Shown: piece by piece, positions 35,332 through 44,413 of the stretch
Position numbering within the stretch: position 1 is the first letter of the stretch
How the letters are laid out: the number at the start of each line of letters is the position of its first letter
Assembly: GCA_014058405.1 (NCBI GenBank)
Contig: CP047423.1
Location: forward strand, 186,001 to 250,000
Direction of reading: 5' to 3'
Source: Candidatus Nitrospira kreftii
GTDB taxonomy: Bacteria; Nitrospirota; Nitrospiria; Nitrospirales; Nitrospiraceae
DNA: 64,000 nucleotides
Notes under the pieces: generated by a model
Database searches by the model: none
Told to the model about the DNA's origin: nothing
The model's input: only the letters and a program-made list of their open reading frames with translations
Position numbers and translations under genes: made by a program

Positions 35332-35928
35332 TTACGGTTTCCTGAAATGCACACGCCGGTTCGATTGCCAGCATGCCTCGCTGTGCTCGGTACAGAAGGG
35401 ACGCTCTTTTCCATAACTGGTGACTCGGATTTGAGACGCGGTCATACCGTGATCCTCCAAATATTGTTTGGCCGCCTGAGCGCGCCGTTCTCCCAAGACG
35501 AGGTTGTAAGCACTGGTGCCGCGCTCGTCACAGTGACCTTCGATCACGAGTTCTGGAGTCAGTTCCGATGTAAGCAGGCCGGCAAGGCGCTTCAACGTCG
35601 ATCGCGCGTCCGCGCGGATCGCATACCGATCGAAATCAAAATAGATGTCCGAGAGCTCGGCCGGCAGTTCGACGGGTAGCGGAGAGGGCTGAACTGGGGT
35701 TACCGGTACAACGGGCTCTTCCTCCACGCGCATCTCCGGCTCTTCCGGCTTCGTTGGGGGTAGGACTTTCGTCTCTTCAGCGACAGGTGCAGGAGGAGGA
35801 CCGGCCTGGAACTCTTGATCCTCTGCTGAGGTCACGATGCTCCGTCCACTACAGCCCGACGCGATCATGACCACAGTCAGCCATAGCACAAGCGTGCGAA
35901 ACCGGCGACGAACCTGGGGGGACATCAT
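35332..35928 (-). CDS. pal: Peptidoglycan-associated lipoprotein (OmpA family)
   Basis: A 198-residue lipoprotein. The lipobox is MIASGC (Cys about 26). A Pro/Glu-rich linker runs to about residue 90. The OmpA-C domain begins IYFDFDRYAIRADARSTLKR and has the conserved VIEGHCDERGTSAYNLVLGE and RRAQAAKQYLEDHG segments, where Asp and Arg bind diaminopimelate in peptidoglycan. It ends SNRRVHFRKP. Length and order match Pal, though no tolB lies nearby, so a Pal-like paralogue is possible. AGGAGGAGGC precedes the ATG. Confidence 0.88.
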   Translation of the reverse strand: MMSPQVRRRFRTLVLWLTVVMIASGCSGRSIVTSAEDQEFQAGPPPAPVAEETKVLPPTKPEEPEMRVEEEPVVPVTPVQPSPLPVELPAELSDIYFDFDRYAIRADARSTLKRLAGLLTSELTPELVIEGHCDERGTSAYNLVLGERRAQAAKQYLEDHGMTASQIRVTSYGKERPFCTEHSEACWQSNRRVHFRKP

Positions 35929-35938
35929 GCCTCCTCCT

Positions 35939-36277
35939 TTATCGAACGTGAATGGATCGAGCGATTAAGCCGTCAGGTGTCTTCAGATACGTGATGTCCG
36001 CCTTCTCACCCACTTGGACATCGGCTAGCCGAGCGGCCTGTCTCCTCTTCATAATCTTCGTATCTGTGGCGACACGAGCTCCGACAATGAGTGCTTCCTG
36101 ATTAGGGAGCACGACTTCCACCACGATGATCTGTGGATCAACGTCGGCATTCGTGGCGACCACTGTCCCCTGGACCGTCCGCTGAATTGTCTCCGTTGAA
36201 GAATGAGCGACGGAAATTGTCGTACCCGCCAATCCACAGGCTAGAGCCACAGCGAGCAGCCACGTGTTCGTTCGCAT
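35939..36277 (-). CDS. Secreted hypothetical protein
   Basis: A 112-residue protein with a signal peptide (WLLAVALACGLAGTTISVAHS). The mature part is a beta-rich domain: VQGTVVATNADVDPQIIVVE, ALIVGARVATDTKI, and VGEKADITYLKTPDGLIARS, which resembles small OB/DUF5666-like periplasmic proteins. The ATG at 36277 gives the signal peptide; the frame is open to 36430. It ends 11 bases upstream of the Pal-like gene on the same strand, so the two are probably co-transcribed. Function unknown. Confidence 0.62.
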   Translation of the reverse strand: MRTNTWLLAVALACGLAGTTISVAHSSTETIQRTVQGTVVATNADVDPQIIVVEVVLPNQEALIVGARVATDTKIMKRRQAARLADVQVGEKADITYLKTPDGLIARSIHVR

Positions 36278-36813
36278 AGAAATCACCCTCGCTTTCGTAC
36301 CGACGAGTTGGTGCGGGATCTCGCCAATCGTACAGGGAACCTTGGCAAGAAGAGCGCCACGGAATGCGATGAGGAGGAAGCGTGCATAACTTGTTGAAAA
36401 CACCAACGGTCGGATGGAACTAGTGGGCATTGGACATACACCTCGCTGAGGAAATCTGCTACATCGCTTCGTTCACCGATGTTGCAAAAGGACACATGGA
36501 TTTTCACAACGGTGAGAGATCGACAATTCTCTCATCTAAGAATTCCATGTCTTGGTGGTTACCCGATGTCGGCGAGTTTGTTCAGCAAACAATCGCTCGG
36601 GCTCACTCAAAAGGTGATCACACGACGGTCGGCACCCCAATTGCTCCTGAACCAACCGGTGGCAAGGCATTTGTTCCAACCGAGCGAGTCATGGTTGGGG
36701 CGAGGTGCCACCGTCGCGATCGAGATTGTGCGGGATGGCTGTGTCAAGGGGTTCATTACAAAGTCGATGCATCGGCTCGTGAAAGTGACGTCACATAGGA
36801 GGAAGGAGGCAAC
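36278..36813. other. Gene-free stretch
   Basis: About 535 bases between divergent genes. Frames in the region have no recognisable motif. Promoters for the leftward envelope genes and the rightward small gene should be here. AGGAGGAAGGAGG lies just before the next ATG at 36814. Confidence 0.35.
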
Positions 36814-37053
36814 ATGACCGTATCCCGTCATGTAGAAGAAGCAGCAGGCAAGTTTCAGGAGGCCGCGCGGCAGATCGTGCTGGCGCGGGAAGGTCCCGAT
36901 AGCTGTGAGAATCAAAGAGTGTGGCTGGAGGCGCTCACGGCTTACTGCGAGGCCCTCGCCGACATCCATACCTATAATAATGAGTCCATCCACGAGAAAC
37001 TTCACGAATTGGCAGGACGCATGGGGATGAGAAAGTTTCCGTCTTCACCCTAA
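36814..37053 (+). CDS. Small hypothetical protein
   Basis: A 79-residue soluble, mostly helical protein (VEEAAGKFQEAARQIVLARE; LEALTAYCEALADIHTYNNE). A strong AGGAGG-AAGGAGG site lies before the ATG, which supports translation. No family recognised. It precedes a PH-domain membrane protein on the same strand. Confidence 0.55.
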   Translation: MTVSRHVEEAAGKFQEAARQIVLAREGPDSCENQRVWLEALTAYCEALADIHTYNNESIHEKLHELAGRMGMRKFPSSP

Positions 37054-37175
37054 AGGCCGAGGTCATGCTCGCGGCGGCCTGCGCGTTGCCGACCTTGACC
37101 CCTGCGACTCTACTCCCTTGCGGATCTTCCTCTCAGCGCCTTGTGAGGCGAACAGGCCGACAAGGCGGAGCGAGA

Positions 37176-37622
37176 ATGGTTCTAGTTATGGAAAAACGGG
37201 AGTCGGATCGATTGGTGGTCTGGGAGACATTTCCCTCCTGGGCACAGTTCAGTTGGCTCTACCTTATGAGTGCTCTCTCCGCCCTCCGTGCGGCGATGTT
37301 TCATAGGTTTGGCCTGGATGGGTGGGAGATGTGGATGATCGGGGCCGGGCTCTTGCTTGCCTGCGCCGCAGTCCTGCGGCACTGGGTGCACTATGAACTC
37401 ACGAGGGATCAGATCATGGCGCGCAACGGCTATACGGGACGCGCGATTCAATCGATTCTCCTGAGTGATATCCGCGAAGTGACGATACGGCAAGGCTTCG
37501 TCGGGCAGTTCTTTGGAATCGGCACGCTGGTCATTCATTCGCGGCTCTCGGACCGAGAACTCTCATTGCGGGGAGTGGACGATCCCGAAGACGTGAAAAT
37601 TCGTATCCAGGCCCTGGCTTAG
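37176..37622 (+). CDS. Membrane protein with bacterial PH (DUF304/YdbS-like) domain
   Basis: A 148-residue protein with two likely membrane helices (WAQFSWLYLMSALSALRAAM; MWMIGAGLLLACAAVLRHWV) followed by a bPH2-type beta domain: YELTRDQIMARNGYTGRAIQ, LLSDIREVTIRQGF, and FGIGTLVIHSRLSDRELSLRG. The order matches YdbS/DUF304 proteins, here with a single PH domain. Their role is unknown; membrane-associated stress or secretion functions have been proposed. The ATG at 37176 is preceded by GGAG at good spacing; the frame is open to 37065. Confidence 0.78.
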   Translation: MVLVMEKRESDRLVVWETFPSWAQFSWLYLMSALSALRAAMFHRFGLDGWEMWMIGAGLLLACAAVLRHWVHYELTRDQIMARNGYTGRAIQSILLSDIREVTIRQGFVGQFFGIGTLVIHSRLSDRELSLRGVDDPEDVKIRIQALA

Positions 37623-37849
37623 AAACATCATCGAACGGCAATGAATAGAGAGCCGGCGAGTGCATGATCGGGTGACGAATTCGATAGGCTGAGAGCAACC
37701 CAACAGGTAGTGGCCGCCTTGTGTTTCACCGGCTGATTCCAGCAGGGGACATATAATGAGCCGGCGGAATGGGAAGTGACAAAGACGAAACCGGCGAGGC
37801 GGCAAGCAAACCTTGTGATTGTCAGCGCACATCAGAGAGAGGACCGACC

Positions 37850-38296
37850 ATGCAGTCCCCTGATTCTACGGCTGAACCTGACAGGACGTGGGAACACTTT
37901 CCCCATGAAGCCGATATCGGCGTGCGGGGAATCGGTCCGACCAAGGAGGCAGCGTTCGAACAGGCCGCACTGGCACTAACCGCCGTGATCACAGACCTGG
38001 CCATGGTTGCTCCGGTGCAAACCGTGTCTCTTACTTGTGAAGCGCCTGACGAGGAGCTGTTGTTGGTTGATTGGCTCAATGCGCTGGTCTACGAAATGGC
38101 CACACGGAAGATGCTGTTCAGCCGGTTCACCGTTCGCTTCAACGGCCATTCATTGCACGCAACGGCCTGGGGAGAGCCCATCGACGTCGCGCGACATCAA
38201 CCCGCTGTCGAAGTGAAAGGCGCGACCTATACCGAGTTGTCTGTGAAGCAGGATGAGCAGGGTCATTGGATAGCGCAATGCGTGGTTGATGTATGA
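37850..38296 (+). CDS. Archease
   Basis: A 148-residue protein with the archease pattern: [20 protein letters not shown] at the start, [14 protein letters not shown] in the middle, and [20 protein letters not shown]-like late segment (here [19 protein letters not shown]). The conserved acidic residues that bind Ca and help RtcB turn over are in place (HEAD; late Asp). Archease activates RtcB guanylylation and multiple turnover in RNA ligation. The rtcB gene is 146 bases downstream on the same strand, with a palindromic element between. AGAGAGAGGA precedes the ATG. Confidence 0.9.
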   Translation: MQSPDSTAEPDRTWEHFPHEADIGVRGIGPTKEAAFEQAALALTAVITDLAMVAPVQTVSLTCEAPDEELLLVDWLNALVYEMATRKMLFSRFTVRFNGHSLHATAWGEPIDVARHQPAVEVKGATYTELSVKQDEQGHWIAQCVVDV

Positions 38297-38420
38297 CAGG
38301 CTGTTGAAAAAGCCAGCCAGCTGCGTTCTCGCGTCGCTCAAGGCCTCAACGTACCAACCGTGTACGCCTCCGGCCTTTCGCTTGCTGCGGCCTTGCTGGG
38401 CAGTCTTTTTGAACAGCCTG
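38297..38420. repeat. 124-bp long palindromic (REP/MITE-like) element
   Basis: The ends are near-perfect inverted repeats: CAGGCTGTTGAAAAAG at 38297-38312 and CTTTTTGAACAGCCTG at 38405-38420, with one mismatch. Inside, AAGGCC...CGTAC and GTACG...GGCCTT form a nested inner palindrome around 38339-38380. The whole element can fold into one long hairpin. From memory, similar elements recur between genes in Nitrospira genomes; only one copy was found in this window. It separates archease from rtcB and begins one base after the archease stop codon. Confidence 0.75.
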
Positions 38421-38442
38421 CGTATAAAATGATGAGGTGTTT

Positions 38443-39873
38443 ATGGATCTCAAATTATTGAAACGACGCGGGCGAGATGAATGGCACATTTCTCCTCGCG
38501 GCAAGATGTTGGTACCGGGGGTCATCTATGCCACCGAAGATTTGATTCACGACATGGACGAGAAAGTGTACGAGCAAGTGACCAACGTGGCGACGTTGCC
38601 TGGGATCGTTCAGGCCTCCTATGCGATGCCCGATGCCCATTGGGGCTATGGGTTTCCGATCGGCGGGGTCGCGGCATTCGATCCTGATCTCGGAGGGGTA
38701 GTGTCAGCCGGTGGGGTGGGTTTCGACATTTCCTGCGGCGTTCGCCTGCTCCGCACGGGTCTTGCGGGCGAGGACATTCAGCCGGTGAACGAGCTGCTGG
38801 CCGAGGCCTTGTTTCATCGCATTCCTGCTGGCGTGGGAAGCACAGGGACGGTGCACTTGGATCGGCAGGAGATGGACGCCATGCTCGCCGGAGGGGCCAA
38901 ATGGGCTGTGGGGAAGGGCTACGGGACGCATGAGGATTTGGAATTCATCGAGGAGCATGGCTGCATGGCCGGCGCCAAACCCGAGCATGTCTCGGATCAC
39001 GCCAAGAAGCGCCAACGAGATGAAATGGGAACGCTCGGCTCAGGGAACCACTATCTCGAAGTGCAACGCGTCGTGATGGTGTTTGATGAAGAGGCGGCGT
39101 CGGCCTTTGGAGTGCGAGAAGGCGACATCGTGGTGAGTATTCACTGCGGCTCGCGTGGACTCGGTCATCAGATCGGCACCGAATTTCTGAAGAGCATGGT
39201 TATCAGCGCGGCGCGCCACCATATTGAACTGCCCGATCGTGAGTTGGCCTGCGCCCCGATTAATTCCGAACTGGGAGAAGAATATCTCGGCGCAATGCGG
39301 GCGGGAATCAATTGCGCGCTCGCCAATCGTCAAATCGTCACGCATCTCGTCAGGGAAGTCTTTGCCGAGCTCCTGCCGCAGGCGACACTCTCACTCCTCT
39401 ACGACGTGTCCCATAATACCTGTAAGGTCGAGGAACACGACATCGACGGAACGCCGACTCGTCTGTTCGTCCATCGCAAGGGCGCGACGCGGGCGTTCGG
39501 TCCCGGACATCCCGATCTTCCTCCGCCCTTGCGGGCCGTGGGGCAGCCGGTCCTGATCGGAGGCACAATGGGCACGGCCTCGTATGTGCTTGTGGGCACG
39601 AAGGAGAGCATGTCGCTGGCCTATGGGTCCGCCTGTCATGGAGCCGGTCGGAGTATGAGCCGCCACCAAGCCCTTCGCCAGTGGCATGGCCGCGAGGTGG
39701 TAAAGGACTTGGCCGGGCGCGGGATTGTGATCCGCAGCCCATCCATGCGGGGCGTCGCCGAAGAAGCGCCGGGTGCCTATAAGGATGTCAGCCAGGTGGT
39801 GGACGCGGCGGATGACACCAAGCTGGCACGGAAGGTGGCCAGGCTGGAACCACTCATTTGTGTGAAGGGATAG
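38443..39873 (+). CDS. rtcB: RNA-splicing ligase RtcB
   Basis: A 476-residue protein covering the full RtcB family. The Mn-binding and active-site residues are visible: AMPDAHWGYGFPIGGVAAFD, GGVGFDISCGVRLLR, GTLGSGNHYLEVQ, VSIHCGSRGLGHQIG, YDVSHNTCKVEEH, and the guanylylated His in YGSACHGAGRSMSR. It joins 2',3'-cyclic phosphate and 5'-OH RNA ends with GTP. The ATG at 38443 has GAGG upstream; a GTG two codons earlier is possible. Archease upstream is its activator, and a possible rtcA stub occurs at 63.4 kb. Confidence 0.95.
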   Translation: MDLKLLKRRGRDEWHISPRGKMLVPGVIYATEDLIHDMDEKVYEQVTNVATLPGIVQASYAMPDAHWGYGFPIGGVAAFDPDLGGVVSAGGVGFDISCGVRLLRTGLAGEDIQPVNELLAEALFHRIPAGVGSTGTVHLDRQEMDAMLAGGAKWAVGKGYGTHEDLEFIEEHGCMAGAKPEHVSDHAKKRQRDEMGTLGSGNHYLEVQRVVMVFDEEAASAFGVREGDIVVSIHCGSRGLGHQIGTEFLKSMVISAARHHIELPDRELACAPINSELGEEYLGAMRAGINCALANRQIVTHLVREVFAELLPQATLSLLYDVSHNTCKVEEHDIDGTPTRLFVHRKGATRAFGPGHPDLPPPLRAVGQPVLIGGTMGTASYVLVGTKESMSLAYGSACHGAGRSMSRHQALRQWHGREVVKDLAGRGIVIRSPSMRGVAEEAPGAYKDVSQVVDAADDTKLARKVARLEPLICVKG

Positions 39874-39901
39874 AATCACCGGAGATACAACGGAGGCTAC
39901 G

Positions 39902-40066
39902 ATGGTGAAGTCGGAGCAAAGGGGACAGAATGCAGAAGAAAAACGAGAGGCGAAACTGCCGTGCGAAGAGCCCAGCTATTGTCTTTTCTGCGGCGTGGTG
40001 GGGCCGGCGCTGTTGTATGGCCACTGGTGCGGAGATGACGGCGGGAGGTTCATTGCGACGGTCTAG
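39902..40066 (+). CDS. 54-residue Cys-containing small protein
   Basis: A short frame with ACGGAGG before its ATG. The first half is charged and disordered; the second reads PSYCLFCGVVGPALLYGHWC, with a CxxC pair and a third Cys that could bind a metal. It lies 28 bases after rtcB on the same strand. No family recognised. The ribosome-binding site and cysteine pattern make it more likely real than chance. Confidence 0.5.
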   Translation: MVKSEQRGQNAEEKREAKLPCEEPSYCLFCGVVGPALLYGHWCGDDGGRFIATV

Positions 40067-40125
40067 ATCGTCATGGCATCAACGATCCCCGGCGTGATCG
40101 ATTGAGCAGCCGGAAATGAGGCGCT

Positions 40126-41061
40126 ATGGAATTCAAGGATTATTACAAAACTCTCGGTGTCGGACGGACGGCCACAGCCGAGGAGATCAAGCGGGCCTAT
40201 CGCACCCTGGCGCGCAAGTATCATCCGGACGTCAGCAAGGAGTCCGGAGCTGAGGCGCGCTTTAAAGAAATCGGTGAAGCGTATGAAGTCCTGCAGGATC
40301 CGGAGAAGCGCGCTGCCTACGACCAACTCGGGACTCGCTGGCAGGCAGGACAGGACTTTACGCCTCCGCCCGATTGGGGGGCCGGATTCGAATTCGCCCC
40401 CGGCAGATTCTCCACGGCGGAAGCCGCCGAGTTCAGCGACTTCTTTTCCAGTCTCTTTGGCAATTTTGCTCGTCACGGCGATGCGAACCGGGCTCGCGGC
40501 GAGGACCGTCATGCGAAGGTCGTCATTCCGCTCGAAGATGCATTTCATGGGGCAACCCGCACCATCACGCTGCGCGCGCCCCAGCTGGATGCGCAGGGCC
40601 GTGTGGTGCTGCGCGAACACACGCTCAACGTGCGGATTCTCAAAGGCATTCGCGATGGCCAACTGATCCGTCTGGCTGGTCAAGGCGCGCCGGGCGTGGG
40701 CGGCGCGCCCGGGGGCGATCTCTATCTGGAGGTCCACTTTGAGTCTCATGCCTTGTACCGTGTGGAGGGCCACGATCTTTCGTTGACTCTGCCGCTTACC
40801 CCGTGGGAGGCGGCGCTCGGCGCGACAGTCAAAGCGCCGACCCCGGTCGGTGTGGTCGAGGTGAAAATTCCTCCGGGTTCGCAAAGCGGGCGGAAGCTTC
40901 GGCTCAAGGGCCGGGGGATTCCCGGCGAACCAGGGGGTGGTGATCTCTATCTCGTCCTGGATGTGGTGCTGCCGCGGGCGGACACGGAGCGGGCGAAGGA
41001 GCTGTATCATGCGATGGCCCGAGACCTGGCCTTCAATCCGCGCCAGGCCCTCGGGGTATGA
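40126..41061 (+). CDS. cbpA: Curved-DNA-binding-type J-domain chaperone (CbpA)
   Basis: A 311-residue DnaJ-family protein. The J domain (residues about 1-68) has [20 protein letters not shown] and the HPD motif in YHPDVSKE. A Gly/Phe-poor linker follows, then the two-part C-terminal substrate domain ([40 protein letters not shown]-like). The zinc-finger repeats of DnaJ are missing, which is diagnostic of CbpA. It stimulates DnaK and binds DNA or the nucleoid. The next gene, 11 bases on, is its modulator CbpM. Confidence 0.92.
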   Translation: MEFKDYYKTLGVGRTATAEEIKRAYRTLARKYHPDVSKESGAEARFKEIGEAYEVLQDPEKRAAYDQLGTRWQAGQDFTPPPDWGAGFEFAPGRFSTAEAAEFSDFFSSLFGNFARHGDANRARGEDRHAKVVIPLEDAFHGATRTITLRAPQLDAQGRVVLREHTLNVRILKGIRDGQLIRLAGQGAPGVGGAPGGDLYLEVHFESHALYRVEGHDLSLTLPLTPWEAALGATVKAPTPVGVVEVKIPPGSQSGRKLRLKGRGIPGEPGGGDLYLVLDVVLPRADTERAKELYHAMARDLAFNPRQALGV

Positions 41062-41072
41062 GGAGGTGTTCT

Positions 41073-41402
41073 ATGGAGCCGGACATTCTAACAGGCAGCG
41101 TGATCGGCGATGAGGCGGTGCTGTCGCTGGAGGACTTCGCGAGGGCTTGCCCCGCCGAGGTTTCGTGGATTGCGGAATTGGTCGAGGTGAACGTGCTGAC
41201 GCCGCATGGGACGGAGCTGTCGAGCTGGCGATTCCGCGCGTCGGATCTCCTCTGTGCTCGCCGTGTTTCCCGCCTACAACGGGATTTCGGAGCGAGCACG
41301 GAGGCAGTCGCGGTGATGCTCGACCTGCTTGCCGAAATCGAGCGGCTACGCGCTTGCTTAAGGCGGGTGGGGCTTGATGTCGACGAGGGAACCCGTTCGT
41401 GA
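41073..41402 (+). CDS. cbpM: Chaperone modulator CbpM
   Basis: A 109-residue helical protein with the MerR-like CbpM pattern: SLEDFARACPAEVSWIAELV, then GTELSSWRFRASDLLCARRV and LQRDFGASTEAVAVMLDLLA. By family it binds the J domain of CbpA and inhibits it. The ATG at 41073 is preceded by GAGGAGG. Coupling to cbpA (11-base gap) is the standard arrangement. Confidence 0.85.
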   Translation: MEPDILTGSVIGDEAVLSLEDFARACPAEVSWIAELVEVNVLTPHGTELSSWRFRASDLLCARRVSRLQRDFGASTEAVAVMLDLLAEIERLRACLRRVGLDVDEGTRS

Positions 41403-41518
41403 GCCTGTTGCGCCGACTCAATAGAGAGCGATGACAGGGGACATGCTTCTCCCGCCTTGCACCAGCGTAGCAGAGTCCGTACGATGATCGTGAAAAGGAT
41501 TATCCTGCCTGTCGCAGA

Positions 41519-42685
41519 ATGAATTGGGTAGATGTCATGCCAATGGCCATTGAAATAAGCGGCATCCTACCAAGAGCTGGCCTCCAACGATTGCTCGATG
41601 CCCTCAGCGCAATGGGCTATCGCATTGTCGGGCCCATCGTGCGGGATGGGTCGGTCGTATGGGAGACCGTCCGGTCTGTGTCTGATCTGCCGATCGGTTG
41701 GCGTGATCAACAGGAACCGGGACGCTACCGGCTGGAACAGACCGGCTCACAGGAAATCTTCGGTGTCGTTCATGGACCGCAATCGCTGAAGCCGTTCGTC
41801 TTTGCGCCGCGTGAGCCGCTCTTACAGATCAAGCGGAGCAAGGATGGATTCACCACGAGCCCAACGCTACCTCAACCGGAAAAGGTGGCTGTCATCGGCG
41901 CCCGCGCCTGTGACCTCGCCGGACTGGTCATTCAAGACCGGATTTTCCTGAACGAGACGTATCGGGATCCCTACTACGCGACCCGCCGGGAAGGGATTTT
42001 CGTGATCGCCGTGAATTGCACCAGGGCGTTGGCGACCTGTTTTTGTGCCTCGATGGAGACCGGCCCTCGTGCTCAGCGCGGATACGATCTCGCTTTAACC
42101 GAAGTGGACGAGCAGTTCATGGTCGAAGCGGGCAGCGAAGCCGGCCGCGATATTCTCTCAACCATCCTTTTGCCTGCCGCGTCGGACGAACTGATTAGTG
42201 CAGCAGCAAGTTCGATCCATGCGTGTGCCCAGAGCCAGATCCGACGGTTGGATCACTCACGCTTGCCGCAAGCCCTCTATGAGGCTCACGAGCATCCTCG
42301 ATGGGACGACGTAGCAGGGCGTTGTCTTGCCTGCACGAATTGCACGATGGTCTGCCCGACCTGCTTTTGTCACACGGTCGAGGAAACACCGGACCTCTCG
42401 CATCAGGACAGCGCGCATGCCAGATTGTGGGATTCCTGTTTTACGCAGGAGCACGGCTATATCCACGGGAAGAACATTCGCCCGACGATCAAAGATCGAT
42501 ATCGGATGTGGTTGACGCACAAGCTCGCATCCTGGATCGATCAATTCGACACGTCCGGCTGCGTCGGTTGCGGTCGTTGCATCACATGGTGCCCGGTCGG
42601 GATCGACTTGACCGAAGAATTACAGGCTTTGCTGACGCCGGGTGTCCAGCCGCCCATCGCGCTCCAACATAAGGATGGTACGTAG
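41519..42685 (+). CDS. hydB: Group 3b [NiFe] hydrogenase (sulfhydrogenase) beta subunit, Fe-S protein
   Basis: A 388-residue iron-sulfur protein. The C-terminal third has two ferredoxin-type clusters: CLACTNCTMVCPTCFC and CVGCGRCITWCPVGID. The N-terminal two thirds match the HydB/anaerobic sulfite reductase A-like domain (KVAVIGARACDLAGLVIQD; NCTRALATCFCASMETGP). It carries electrons between the NAD(P)-binding gamma subunit and the small hydrogenase subunit. It is the first gene of the hydBGDA operon, with six bases to hydG. An internal ATG at residue 7 or 9 is also possible as start. Confidence 0.92.
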   Translation: MNWVDVMPMAIEISGILPRAGLQRLLDALSAMGYRIVGPIVRDGSVVWETVRSVSDLPIGWRDQQEPGRYRLEQTGSQEIFGVVHGPQSLKPFVFAPREPLLQIKRSKDGFTTSPTLPQPEKVAVIGARACDLAGLVIQDRIFLNETYRDPYYATRREGIFVIAVNCTRALATCFCASMETGPRAQRGYDLALTEVDEQFMVEAGSEAGRDILSTILLPAASDELISAAASSIHACAQSQIRRLDHSRLPQALYEAHEHPRWDDVAGRCLACTNCTMVCPTCFCHTVEETPDLSHQDSAHARLWDSCFTQEHGYIHGKNIRPTIKDRYRMWLTHKLASWIDQFDTSGCVGCGRCITWCPVGIDLTEELQALLTPGVQPPIALQHKDGT

Positions 42686-42691
42686 CAGCGT

Positions 42692-43543
42692 ATGTCGGAG
42701 GTTGAATCAATGGTCAATCCCTATGTCATCCATCCGGCGACGATGGTGGAGAAGATCCGAGAAGCCGAAGATATCAATACGTACCGTTTGCAGCTTGTCG
42801 ATGAAGAAGTCCGACGCCGATTTCGATTCAAGGCCGGCCAGTTCAATATGGTCTATCTGTTCGGAGTCGGCGAGGTGGCAATTTCCATCGTGTCCGACCC
42901 AGATGAACCGGAGCTGCTCGACCATACCATCCGTGCCGTGGGCCGAACCACGAAGGCGATTGCCGATCTCCAGCCTGGTGTGACCTTAGGCATCCGTGGT
43001 CCGTTTGGGAAAGGTTGGCCGCTGGACGAGGCGAAGGGACGGAATGTCGTGATCGTGACCGGTGGACTGGGATGCGCCCCGGTCGTCGGAGCTATTGAGT
43101 CCATCTTCAGACGGCGCAATCAATACGGAGCCGTTAAGATTCTCCACGGCGTCAAGACACCGCACGACTTCCTCTATCGCGAGCGGTTCGATGCCTGGCG
43201 ACGGCATCCCGATACCGAAGTCTTGTTGACGAGCGATCAGCCGGATAAGACCTGGAGTTATCACGTCGGTGTCGTGACGGAACTGTTTGAACAGGTGTCG
43301 ATCGATCCTGCGAAGAGTACGGTCCTGATGTGCGGGCCTGAGATCATGATGCGCCTGGGAGTGCCCATTCTGATGAGGCGCGGAATTCCGGTGACAGCCA
43401 TTTATGTGTCGCTCGAACGCCATATGGAGTGCGGCATTGGTCTCTGCGGTCATTGTCAAATGGGTCCGTACTTCTTGTGCAAAGACGGACCGGTTATGCG
43501 CTACGATCGAGTGGCACAGTGGTTGGGCCGAACAGGAGTCTGA
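42692..43543 (+). CDS. hydG: Group 3b hydrogenase gamma subunit, FAD/NAD(P)-binding
   Basis: A 283-residue ferredoxin-reductase-like protein. The FAD-binding barrel has FRFKAGQFNMVYLFG and AISIVSD; the nucleotide domain has GLGCAPVVGAIESIF and TVLMCGPEIMM. A C-terminal [2Fe-2S] site has CGIGLCGHCQMG with a later YFLCKDGPV, four Cys in all. It exchanges electrons with NAD(P)(H), making the complex a cytoplasmic NAD(P)-linked hydrogenase. It sits between hydB (6-base gap) and hydD (9-base gap). Confidence 0.93.
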   Translation: MSEVESMVNPYVIHPATMVEKIREAEDINTYRLQLVDEEVRRRFRFKAGQFNMVYLFGVGEVAISIVSDPDEPELLDHTIRAVGRTTKAIADLQPGVTLGIRGPFGKGWPLDEAKGRNVVIVTGGLGCAPVVGAIESIFRRRNQYGAVKILHGVKTPHDFLYRERFDAWRRHPDTEVLLTSDQPDKTWSYHVGVVTELFEQVSIDPAKSTVLMCGPEIMMRLGVPILMRRGIPVTAIYVSLERHMECGIGLCGHCQMGPYFLCKDGPVMRYDRVAQWLGRTGV

Positions 43544-43552
43544 AACGAAACC

Positions 43553-44377
43553 ATGTCCAATCCGGAGGCACAGCGAGAACGGCCAAGGCTGGCGGTCTTT
43601 AAGTTCGCCTCCTGCGACGGATGCCAGCTCAGCATCCTGAATCTTGAGGAAGATCTCCTTGCCGTGGGAGAGGCGCTGGATCTTGCCTATTTCCCCGAAG
43701 CCTCCAGCGAGATGAAGCCAGGGCCATACGACATCGCGCTGGTGGAAGGGTCGATCACCACCGCAGAAGATGCCCATCGTATCCTCGCGGTGCGGCAACA
43801 GGCGAAGGTGTTGATCACGATCGGGGCCTGCGCGACGGCCGGCGGGATTCAAGCCTTGCGTAACTGGGCCGATGTCGAGGCGTTCAAACAGGCCGTGTAT
43901 CCCAGCCCGGAATATATTCAGAGCCTCAGTACATCCACACCCATCTCCGAACATATTCATGTGGACTTCGAGCTGTGGGGCTGTCCGATCGATAAAAATC
44001 AGCTGCTTCGTGTCATCACGGATCTCGTGGTTGGGGTCCAGCCTCGTTTGCCGGGCGACAGTGTGTGCCTGGAATGCAAGCGGCGGGGACATGTCTGTGT
44101 GCTGGTGGCACAAGGGATACCCTGTCTCGGGCCAGTCACGCGCACTGGTTGTGGGGCCATCTGTCCCGGCATGGGTCGTGACTGTTACGGCTGCTTTGGG
44201 CCAAGCGAGGGAGAACGGGAAGGTCCAGGTCTTCCACCCAATACGGTTTCGCTCGCAACGCGCTTCCATCGCGAGCTGCAACTGATCCCCGTCGAAGTCG
44301 TGCGCCGTTTTCGCGGCATCAACGGGTCTGTGTCGCCCTTTCGCACGGAGAGCGAGGCTTGGGAGAAAAAGACGTGA
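43553..44377 (+). CDS. hydD: Group 3b hydrogenase delta (small) subunit
   Basis: A 274-residue small subunit. The proximal cluster ligands appear as FASCDGCQLSILNLEEDL, TIGACATAGGIQAL, and further Cys-rich segments CLECKRRGHVC, GIPCLGPVTRTGCGAICPG and RDCYGCFGPSEG. No Tat signal precedes it, in line with a cytoplasmic enzyme. It relays electrons from the NiFe site to the beta/gamma subunits. It sits between hydG and hydA in the same operon. Confidence 0.93.
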   Translation: MSNPEAQRERPRLAVFKFASCDGCQLSILNLEEDLLAVGEALDLAYFPEASSEMKPGPYDIALVEGSITTAEDAHRILAVRQQAKVLITIGACATAGGIQALRNWADVEAFKQAVYPSPEYIQSLSTSTPISEHIHVDFELWGCPIDKNQLLRVITDLVVGVQPRLPGDSVCLECKRRGHVCVLVAQGIPCLGPVTRTGCGAICPGMGRDCYGCFGPSEGEREGPGLPPNTVSLATRFHRELQLIPVEVVRRFRGINGSVSPFRTESEAWEKKT

Positions 44378-44413
44378 CCGGAGTAACGAAGCGGAACGTC
44401 CTTCGAGGGCTGA

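Noticed and set aside
40063-41010. Leftward 315-codon frame opposite cbpA
   Set aside because: Antisense shadow of a clear CbpA gene.
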